11,666 nucleotides of DNA from an uncultured Campylobacter sp. Lineage in GTDB: Bacteria > Campylobacterota > Campylobacteria > Campylobacterales > Campylobacteraceae. A model generated the notes under the pieces. The model worked only from the letters and a program-made list of their open reading frames with translations, made no database searches and was not told where the DNA came from. Location of the stretch: positions 1 through 11,666 of the forward strand of contig CAJPSJ010000037.1 of the NCBI GenBank assembly GCA_905373295.1, read 5' to 3'. Both the position numbers and the translations under genes were made by a program. Of this stretch, positions 6,712-11,666 are shown one piece after another. Each line of letters opens with the position of its first letter. The stretch's first letter is position 1.

Positions 6712-8034
6712 ATGAAGTATCAAAACTTAATTCAAATTTGCGAGTATCTACGCGCCAAACGCTTCCTTTCGCACATTAAGCGCGTAGGAGATAACCTTTT
6801 TAAAGTTTGCTTTGACGGCAATGAGACGCTGTTTTTCGATATGAATAAATCGGGCTGCAATATCCACGAAAATGACGCTTTTACCGAAGGTAAGGTTTAC
6901 GCGGCGCCCTTTGACGTGCTACTTGCCAAGCGCTTCGTAAAATCGCGCATCACCTCCGTTAGTGTGCCAGAAAATAATAGAATTCTATGCCTTGGCGTGA
7001 GCCAAAACGCAAGCTACAAAACCCAAAGCTCAAATATCTACTTCGAATTTACCGGGCGCTTTACAAACGTAATAATCACCGATGAAAACGATGTGATTTT
7101 AGAGGCGCTGCGGCACTTCGAAACGGAATTTAGACAGATCAAGGTAGGAAGAAAACTCCGTCATCTGCTGCCTGCAAATATTAAAGAAGCCCCCGTGCCA
7201 AAAATTTCGGATTTTAAAGCATTTTTTCGCGCGGAATTTAACGCGCTAAATGCGGATCGCTTAAACTCGCTCAAATCCGCAAAAATCACGGCGCTAAATA
7301 AAAAGCTAGACTCGGTGCGCGAAGCTCTAGGCTCTTTGCAAAGCAGCGCTGAACTACTGCGAAGCGCCGAGCTTTTAAGCGAAAAAGCTGCCTTGCTAAA
7401 AGAAAATATCTATAAAATTCCAACTAGCGCGCGAGAATTTACGTTGCAAAAAGAAGACGCCGAAGCGGTAGAATTTAAGCTGCAAAAGCCTGCAAGCGCC
7501 GCTTTGGGTGAGCTTTACTCCGAGGCAAAGCGTATGCGCCAAAAGGCTGCAAATATACATATCGAAGAGCAAAATTTAAAGGAGAAACTCGCGTTTTACG
7601 AGAATTTAAAATCGCTCATTATCACCGCACAGGATGCACACGAGATCGAAATTCTAATGCCTAAGCGCACGCAAATTAGGCAAAAAAGCAAGGAAAAAAA
7701 TAGCGAATATGTAGCGAGCTTTTATCTCGGGGATTTTAAAATCAGCGTCGGCAAAAACGAAAAAGGCAATGAGTTCTTACTAAAAAATAGCTCCAAATCC
7801 GACTATTGGTTTCATCTTAAGGACATTCCAAGCGCACACGTCATCGTAAAGACAAATAAGCAAAGTCTAAGCGAAGAGGTGGTCGAATTTGCTGCTAAAA
7901 TTTGTGTGAGCTTCAGTGTAAGCGGCAGCGGAAAATATCTCGTCGATTACACCAAACGTCAAAATGTCAAAATCAACGAAGGCGCTTTCGTAAACTACGT
8001 AAATTTTAAAACAATCAGCGTTTTAAAGCCGTAA
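6712..8034 (+). CDS. NFACT family protein (RqcH/FbpA-like, DUF814 C-terminus)
   Basis: Relative of RqcH/Rqc2, which binds stalled 50S subunits with peptidyl-tRNA and adds C-terminal alanine tails; Gram-positive relatives were first named fibronectin-binding proteins. The frame is open back to 6364 inside the nitroreductase gene. The family start [13 protein letters not shown] begins at ATG 6712, giving 440 residues with only a weak ribosome site, so coupling to the upstream gene is likely. NFACT-N covers about 1-160 ([21 protein letters not shown] at 115-135), a charged helical coiled-coil arm about 180-310, and NFACT-R/DUF814 about 330-435, with [14 protein letters not shown] (364-377). It is shorter than the roughly 570-residue Bacillus RqcH. 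The DR pair used there for tRNA binding appears as N89-R90 (NNRIL). Tandem TAA stops end the gene. Family sure, activity inferred. Confidence 0.9.
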   Translation: MKYQNLIQICEYLRAKRFLSHIKRVGDNLFKVCFDGNETLFFDMNKSGCNIHENDAFTEGKVYAAPFDVLLAKRFVKSRITSVSVPENNRILCLGVSQNASYKTQSSNIYFEFTGRFTNVIITDENDVILEALRHFETEFRQIKVGRKLRHLLPANIKEAPVPKISDFKAFFRAEFNALNADRLNSLKSAKITALNKKLDSVREALGSLQSSAELLRSAELLSEKAALLKENIYKIPTSAREFTLQKEDAEAVEFKLQKPASAALGELYSEAKRMRQKAANIHIEEQNLKEKLAFYENLKSLIITAQDAHEIEILMPKRTQIRQKSKEKNSEYVASFYLGDFKISVGKNEKGNEFLLKNSSKSDYWFHLKDIPSAHVIVKTNKQSLSEEVVEFAAKICVSFSVSGSGKYLVDYTKRQNVKINEGAFVNYVNFKTISVLKP

Positions 8035-8049
8035 TAAGCGAGCTTGCAG

Positions 8050-8055
8050 TATAAT
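8050..8055 (+). promoter_or_regulatory. -10 element of the cdsA-dxr operon
   Basis: TATAAT in TTGCAGTATAATTGC, 18 bp after the double stop of the NFACT gene and 29 nt before the cdsA ATG. The predicted start is near 8062, upstream of the AAGGAA ribosome site (8073-8078). Read-through from the NFACT gene is also possible because I see no terminator between them. Confidence 0.6.
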
Positions 8056-8083
8056 TGCTCAAAATAAATTCCAAGGAAATTCT

Positions 8084-8848
8084 ATGAAGCAAAGAATAAT
8101 CACGGCAAGCATTTTACTCGCCGTATTTTTGGCTCTAATTCTCATAAACGCTAGGTGGCTAAATTTCGCCGTATTTGCGCTGATACTCGTGCTTGCGTTT
8201 TTTGAAAGCCTCAAGTTATGGGGTCTGGAGGAAACTAGCAAAAAGTGGCTCGCGCTGGCGATCGCATTTTTTGCGCTGCTACCATTTACGCAGACCGATG
8301 AGCCTTTCGTCTCAGCGCTAAAAGTTAGCATCCTAATGATCCTATGCGTCGCCTCTGTCGTGGCCTTTACCAAGGGCCCCAGCCTAAAGATCACACTTCC
8401 TTTTATCTATCCCGTTGCGCCGATATTTTTTATGTGGGCAGCCTATGATGATTTCGGGGAAGTTTTTCACTTCGTTTGGCTGATCTTTATTATCGTAGCT
8501 AGCGATAGCGGCGCATATTTTATCGGTAGAGCCTTTGGTAAAACTCCGCTAAGCGCTAGCTCGCCGAATAAAACCGTAGAAGGCGTGCTAGGTGGTCTTG
8601 CACTCGCGCTTATCGTTAGCCTCATTTATGCGCGCATCTTTACCAATATGCCGCCGCTTGAAATTTTAGGAAAAACCATCATCATAGCAATTTTTGGCGT
8701 GTTGGGCGATCTGTTTGAGAGTTACCTAAAGCGCGCGGCGGGTCTTAAAGACAGCGGCGCGCTCTTTCCCGGACACGGCGGGATCTTAGACCGCATCGAC
8801 GGCTATATGTTCGGCGCGATCGCGATGGCGATAGTCTATTCATGGTAG
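8084..8848 (+). CDS. cdsA: Phosphatidate cytidylyltransferase (CDP-diglyceride synthase) CdsA
   Basis: Makes CDP-diacylglycerol from CTP and phosphatidic acid, the branch point to all membrane phospholipids; integral inner-membrane enzyme. At 254 residues it is a little shorter than E. coli CdsA (about 285). Hydrophobic helices occur at about 5-22, 25-41, 56-68, 80-95, 105-120, 128-140, 165-183 and 197-208. The family signature is clear near the C-terminus: S213, K216-R217, K222-D223, then [11 protein letters not shown] (229-239), containing the metal-binding DRxD. A second conserved block starts at D141[12 protein letters not shown] (141-153). The start is ATG 8084 with AAGGAA upstream. Its last codons overlap the dxr start by 7 bp. 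Confidence 0.96.
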   Translation: MKQRIITASILLAVFLALILINARWLNFAVFALILVLAFFESLKLWGLEETSKKWLALAIAFFALLPFTQTDEPFVSALKVSILMILCVASVVAFTKGPSLKITLPFIYPVAPIFFMWAAYDDFGEVFHFVWLIFIIVASDSGAYFIGRAFGKTPLSASSPNKTVEGVLGGLALALIVSLIYARIFTNMPPLEILGKTIIIAIFGVLGDLFESYLKRAAGLKDSGALFPGHGGILDRIDGYMFGAIAMAIVYSW

Positions 8849-9927
8849 TTTTAGGCTCCACGGGCTCTATCGGCACAAACACCCTAGACGTAGCCGCGCG
8901 CAGCGGCAGTATGATCGAAGCGCTTAGCTGCGGGCGCAATATCAAGCTTTTAAACGAACAGATCGCAAAATTTCACCCAAAGCTCGTCTGTATCGCGGAT
9001 GCGCAGCAAAAAAGCGAGGTAGATCACGAGCGCGTATTTTGCGGCGCGGATGGAATTTTACAAATGCTTGCAGAGTGCAAAAGCACGACCGTCGTAAACG
9101 CTCTCGTAGGCTTTGCAGGTATGATGCCGAGCCTAAAAACCCAAGAGCTCGGAAAGAGGCTGTGCCTTGCCAATAAAGAAAGCCTGGTCGTCGGCGGGAA
9201 ATTTCTGCAAACGGATAAAATTTACCCGATCGACAGCGAGCATTTCGGGCTGAAATTTTTACTTAGCAACGCCAAAATCCCTGTTTCGCGCCTAATCATC
9301 ACGGCTAGCGGCGGCGCATTTTACGACGTTCCGCTAACGCAGCTGGGCTCGCTCACGCCGCAAAACGCCCTAAAGCACCCCAACTGGAAGATGGGCGCAA
9401 AGATCACGATCGACAGCGCCACGATGGCGAATAAACTCTTTGAGGTGATCGAGGCGTTTTGGCTCTACGGCACGCGCGAGATCGATGCGCTTATCGAGCG
9501 CACCTCGCAGATCCACGCGCTAGTCGAATTCGCAGACGGCTCTACGACGGCGCATATTAGCAGAGCCGATATGCGCCTAGCGATCGCACACGCGATGTTT
9601 AGCGGCGATGTACGGGAGCAGATCACCGCACCCGTGGATCTGTGCGCTCTGCGACCGATAGAGCTTAAACCGATCGACGAGATGAAATTTCAAATTTTTA
9701 CCCTCAAAGACGCGCTGTTAGCAAACCCCGATCTCGGCGTCGTCATCAACGCCGCGAACGAAGCGGGTGTAAATGCGTTTTTGCAGCAGCGGTGCCGCTT
9801 CACCGACATTGCGCGCGTCGTGCTAAAGTGCGTGGAGAAATTTAACTCGCCTAGCGTAACGGATCCGGATGCGCTTGTAGCGGTGGATGCGAGCGTGCGA
9901 GCGTATGCAAACGAGCTGCTGAAATAA
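8842..9927 (+). CDS. dxr: 1-deoxy-D-xylulose 5-phosphate reductoisomerase Dxr (IspC)
   Basis: Converts 1-deoxy-xylulose 5-phosphate with NADPH to methylerythritol 4-phosphate, the committed step of the MEP isoprenoid pathway; target of fosmidomycin. It is 361 residues, somewhat shorter than the 398 of E. coli, mainly in the first domain. The NADPH loop is GSTGSIG at 5-11. Catalytic positions are intact: D131-S-E133-H in PIDSEHFG, S156 in TASGGAF, H179 in HPNWKMG, and S192, N197, K198, E201 in [11 protein letters not shown], matching the metal and phosphate ligands of E. coli Dxr. The ATG at 8842 lies within the last codons of cdsA (ATGGTAG, 7-bp overlap), so translation is coupled. Confidence 0.97.
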   Translation: MVVLGSTGSIGTNTLDVAARSGSMIEALSCGRNIKLLNEQIAKFHPKLVCIADAQQKSEVDHERVFCGADGILQMLAECKSTTVVNALVGFAGMMPSLKTQELGKRLCLANKESLVVGGKFLQTDKIYPIDSEHFGLKFLLSNAKIPVSRLIITASGGAFYDVPLTQLGSLTPQNALKHPNWKMGAKITIDSATMANKLFEVIEAFWLYGTREIDALIERTSQIHALVEFADGSTTAHISRADMRLAIAHAMFSGDVREQITAPVDLCALRPIELKPIDEMKFQIFTLKDALLANPDLGVVINAANEAGVNAFLQQRCRFTDIARVVLKCVEKFNSPSVTDPDALVAVDASVRAYANELLK

Positions 9928-9986
9928 GTTTTTTAATCACGGGATTTATACTGCAAGTTGAGCGTGGCGGCAAATTTCACTGCGCG

Positions 9987-10005
9987 CGGCTCGCGCAAGC
10001 AGCCG
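9987..10005 (+). terminator. Possible hairpin with GNRA loop downstream of dxr
   Basis: CGGCT(c)GC-GCAA-GC-AGCCG folds as a 5-bp stem, a one-base bulge, 2 bp more and a GCAA tetraloop, about 60 nt after the dxr stop. It is followed by TAAAATTTAG, a poor U-tract, so it may be a weak or Rho-assisted stop, or simply structured RNA. Nothing else gene-like was seen between 9928 and 10112 apart from a TATACT box at 9947-9952. Confidence 0.35.
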
Positions 10006-10024
10006 TAAAATTTAGTGGCTCTAA

Positions 10025-10047
10025 ACAGCGTGCGCCTATTGCGCTGT
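10025..10047. repeat. Inverted repeat upstream of the DUF3137 gene
   Basis: ACAGCG (10025-10030) and CGCTGT (10042-10047) are exact inverted copies, 11 nt apart, with one extra wobble pair inside. It could be an operator or a leader hairpin about 65 bp before the next ATG. No regulator is known for it. Confidence 0.3.
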
Positions 10048-10112
10048 ATCGGGCGCAGATTTATGCTGTGCTACCAATTTGCGCCATTAAATTTAATAAA
10101 TAGAGGTTTGGC

Positions 10113-11069
10113 ATGGATATTAAAACCGTCATAGAGTTAGAAAAACAGCGCAAACGGCTTAAGAAAAGTCGCAAGTTTTGGAAAATTTTAAGTTATCTCG
10201 TAGCATTCGTGGTTTTCGGTCCGATGCTTGCGCTAGCATTGATAATCATCTTTCGCGATTTTCCCAAACTTGATCTCGGCGTAGAAAGTTTATCCTTTTT
10301 AGTCGCGTCTATTTTAGCAATAATCAGTACGAGAGATGAATTTTACGAGTGGATTTTCGAGCGCAAAACCGAGCGATTTTTGATGCGCTACAAAGAGCTT
10401 TATCTCAAACCTTATATCGAGAGTCTGGGCTTTTCGTATAAAATGGGCGCGCTTTTTCAGGAAAAAGAGGTAAGGCAAAGCGAGATATTTGACGGATTTG
10501 ATAGATTTCGCGCGGATGATCTGGTTTGCGCGAACGCAGGCGGAGTGGATTTTATGTTTTGCGATATAAGGCTAGAAAAGGACATCGGTACGGGAATTCC
10601 ATTTATTTTTAAAAATAATTACGCCACATTTTTCGAAGGACCCTTTTTCGTGGCAAATTTTAATAAAAAAATCTGCTCCGACGTTTTTGTCTTCTCGAAT
10701 ACGACACTGCCACCGTCTGAGTTGCAGCACAAACTACTGGGCGGTCGCGAAATCCCGATAGATAACGCGGACTTCAATCAAAATTTTACGATCTATGCAA
10801 ACGACGCAATGACGGTTATGTATGTCCTGACGCCCGCGCTGATGGAGAAAATTTTATCTCTTAAACAGCTCGTAAAATCGAATATCTCGCTGAGCTTCAA
10901 GCAAAATAAAATTTACATCGCGATAGCTCGCGGTGCCGATAGTTTCGAGCCGAGCTTGGATCAGCCGATACTCAATGCTCGCATCGCAAAGGATATCAAA
11001 ACGGATCTGGATGCTATGCTGCAAATCGTAAAAATTTTAAAGCTGAATGAAAAAATTTGGACGTCTTAA
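10113..11069 (+). CDS. DUF3137 domain-containing membrane protein
   Basis: Function unknown. The 318-residue protein starts with a short, very basic cytoplasmic region (1-23). Two membrane helices follow, about 24-47 (ILSYLVAFVVFGPMLALALIIIF) and 57-73 (VESLSFLVASILAIIST), and then a large soluble domain facing the cytoplasm. This domain has the order of motifs I associate with DUF3137: a SEIFDGFDRFRADDLV segment (123-138), ATFFEGPFFVANFNKK (171-186), FTIYANDAMTVMYVLTPALM (225-244), SLSFKQNKIYIAIARG (259-274) and a C-terminal ILKLNEKIW. ATG 10113 has TAGAGG at 10101-10106. It appears to be a single-gene unit with a 185-bp upstream gap. The family identification is from memory of motif order, and no enzymatic residue is evident. 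Confidence 0.8.
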   Translation: MDIKTVIELEKQRKRLKKSRKFWKILSYLVAFVVFGPMLALALIIIFRDFPKLDLGVESLSFLVASILAIISTRDEFYEWIFERKTERFLMRYKELYLKPYIESLGFSYKMGALFQEKEVRQSEIFDGFDRFRADDLVCANAGGVDFMFCDIRLEKDIGTGIPFIFKNNYATFFEGPFFVANFNKKICSDVFVFSNTTLPPSELQHKLLGGREIPIDNADFNQNFTIYANDAMTVMYVLTPALMEKILSLKQLVKSNISLSFKQNKIYIAIARGADSFEPSLDQPILNARIAKDIKTDLDAMLQIVKILKLNEKIWTS

Positions 11070-11216
11070 CGGGCTCAAGGCGGAGCGAGGCAAGCGGGCG
11101 AAATATGACATGGTAAAGCAAGGCAGACGGAATAAAACAAGGTAGCAAAACAAGACAAATGTAGAGTAAGGCGGGCGAGACGGAATGCGACGAATAAGGC
11201 GCGCCGCGCAAATGCG

Positions 11217-11242
11217 GATGGAATTTCGCGCGAAATTCCATC
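11217..11242. repeat. Perfect 26-bp palindrome
   Basis: Each arm is GATGGAATTTCGC followed directly by its exact reverse complement, with no spacer. It ends about 170 bp beyond the DUF3137 stop and has no T-run on either side, so it is not a standard terminator. It could extrude as a cruciform, bind a dimeric protein, or be the end of a decayed element. Confidence 0.75.
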
Positions 11243-11277
11243 GTAGCGACTAAACCCTACGCAGAATTTAGCCAGAA

Positions 11278-11392
11278 TTTTACGTCACGATGAAATCTCC
11301 TACAGAATTCCGGCAAGGGTAAGATCGTGAAATTTCGCGCAAAATTTCGACGGCGTTTTACGTCGCGGCGGAGTCTTGTATAAAATTTCGGC
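11278..11392. repeat. Imperfect 37-bp direct repeat, two copies 78 bp apart
   Basis: Copy A (11278-11314) and copy B (11356-11392) both start TTTTACGTC and end CGGC; 27 of 37 positions match with no gap, and 9 of the 10 differences are transitions. The word TTTTACG occurs a third time at 11397. This reads as an old duplication under decay. Confidence 0.5.
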
Positions 11393-11419
11393 GGAATTTT
11401 ACGAAAAATTAAAATTTGC

Positions 11420-11448
11420 TTGCTATTGAGAGATTTTTTTGATATACT
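11420..11448 (+). promoter_or_regulatory. Promoter of tRNA-Val
   Basis: An extended -10, TGATATACT (11440-11448), has a fair -35, TTGCTA (11420-11425), at 17-bp spacing. This is the only promoter in the window with a recognisable -35, fitting a strong stable-RNA promoter. Transcription would start near 11455, a few bases before the mature tRNA 5' end. Confidence 0.7.
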
Positions 11449-11461
11449 GCCGTTTCTTTTT

Positions 11462-11537
11462 GGCCCCGTAACTCAGTTGGTAGAGTGTCACCTTGACATG
11501 GTGGAAGTCGTTGGTTCGAGTCCAATCGGGACCACCA
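11462..11537 (+). tRNA. tRNA-Val (anticodon GAC)
   Basis: A 76-nt cloverleaf with encoded CCA. The acceptor is GGCCCCG with CGGGACC, the D stem ACTC/GAGT, the anticodon stem TCACC/GGTGG with loop TTGACAT (anticodon GAC at 11495-11497), and the T arm GTTGG-TTCGAGT-CCAAT. It reads the valine codons GUC and GUU. The acceptor stem has a C3-A70 mismatch, where a T at position 3 would restore pairing. Position 27-43 is a T-G wobble, and 49-65 is G-T. All other stem pairs are Watson-Crick, so it is probably functional. Confidence 0.96.
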
Positions 11538-11538
11538 T

Positions 11539-11666
11539 TTAAGCTATTTTTAAATTTAAATCACTTCTTTTTACTTCCTGCTTAAGTTGTTTTGAAATTT
11601 TAATCACTTCATTTTTGCGCACAGCACCTGTCTTAAATTTAGTTATTCCAACATCTTTCATTTTTA
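11539..11666 (-). CDS. Possible C-terminal end of an AT-rich gene (partial)
   Basis: On the minus strand a frame is open from the window edge to TAA at 11541-11539, one base from the tRNA CCA. From its first in-window ATG (11661) it encodes 40 residues, MKDVGITKFKTGAVRKNEVI followed by a Lys-rich tail ending LNLKIA. The frame has no stop before the edge, so the gene may begin outside. The DNA is much more AT-rich than the rest, like the gene at 4304-4780. I recognise no family; a short AT-rich open frame could also be chance. Confidence 0.4.
   Translation of the reverse strand, partial: KMKDVGITKFKTGAVRKNEVIKISKQLKQEVKRSDLNLKIA
11547..11610. repeat. Short direct repeat next to tRNA-Val
   Basis: On the minus strand GAAGTGATTAAAATTTCAAA begins at 11610 and GAAGTGATTTAAATTTAAAA begins at 11567. 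Over 21 nt, 19 match, with the copies 43 bp apart. The spacing is not a multiple of three, so the copies fall in different phases of the partial frame. Confidence 0.45.

Larger units (their letters stand above)
11070..11461. other. Gene-poor region with purine-rich tract, palindrome and decayed repeat
   Basis: No credible gene on either strand. About 11076-11205 is purine-rich and T-poor on the plus strand, built from loose variants of AAGGCGGGCGA and AGACGGAAT (exact at 11125-11133 and 11178-11186). After it come the 26-bp palindrome (11217-11242), a CGTAG/CTACG inverted repeat (11242-11246 with 11257-11261), the decayed direct repeat (11278-11392) and then the tRNA promoter. It may be remnants of a lost gene or element. 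Confidence 0.6.

Noticed and set aside
8050..8083. Terminator between the NFACT gene and cdsA
   Set aside because: No inverted repeat with a T-run is present in the 49-bp gap; only a promoter-like TATAAT and a ribosome site.
11014..11241. 75-codon minus-strand frame with hydrophobic content
   Set aside because: It starts inside the 26-bp palindrome, runs through the purine-rich tract (pyrimidine-rich on this strand, which gives Leu/Ser/Pro by composition) and overlaps the end of the DUF3137 gene; no ribosome site.
11217..11242. Reading the 26-bp palindrome as a Rho-independent terminator
   Set aside because: No T-run follows on either strand and the stem is AT/CG mixed with no spacer for a loop.
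11276..11403. CRISPR-like array from the recurring TTTTACG words
   Set aside because: Only two or three degenerate copies with unequal spacing (78 and 41 bp) and no conserved full-length repeat or cas genes.

Overview
The window looks like chromosomal DNA from a Campylobacter of the higher-GC, mostly oral group (C. gracilis, showae, rectus or curvus type). Three things point there. The protein families and gene order read as campylobacterial: NFACT protein, cdsA and dxr in a row, and short epsilon-type LeuC and Dxr. Promoters consist of a good, often TGn-extended, -10 box with little or no -35. The DNA mixes GC-rich Ala/Arg-type codons with frequent AAATTT runs. The species assignment is inference; no 16S or other marker gene is present.

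Left part (1-2460, minus strand): a three-gene importer operon of the NitT/TauT (nitrate/sulfonate/taurine/pyrimidine-precursor) ABC class. It reads as Tat-type periplasmic binding protein, permease, then ATPase (cut by the window edge). Its genes are coupled by 7-bp and 4-bp overlaps. The substrate cannot be told from this window.

Middle part (2555-6122): two branched-chain amino acid genes face each other. ilvD (dihydroxyacid dehydratase, plus strand) meets leuC (isopropylmalate isomerase large subunit, minus strand). Both are Fe-S dehydratases. Between them lies a very AT-rich gene for an unknown 158-residue membrane-anchored protein that looks acquired. A perfect 20-bp palindrome contains the ilvD stop codon. 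No leuD is visible.

Right-middle part (6155-9927, plus strand): a nitroreductase-family gene and an NFACT (RqcH/FbpA-like) gene sit 5 bp apart. They are followed by cdsA (CDP-diacylglycerol synthase) and dxr (MEP-pathway isoprenoid synthesis), which overlap by 7 bp. Nitroreductase and leuC are divergent and share a 97-bp promoter region.

Right part (9928-11666): a DUF3137-type membrane protein, then a roughly 390-bp gene-poor stretch. That stretch holds a purine-rich, T-poor tract, a perfect 26-bp palindrome and a decayed direct repeat. A tRNA-Val(GAC) with its own promoter follows. Immediately beyond its CCA is AT-rich DNA with a convergent partial reading frame and a short direct repeat, possibly the edge of an inserted element.

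I see no CRISPR array, transposase or clear defence system. Most of the window is ordinary housekeeping. The more unusual points are the AT-rich gene between leuC and ilvD, the NFACT active-site variation, the structured 11.1-11.4 kb stretch, and the tRNA-Val with an acceptor mismatch at a possible island boundary.
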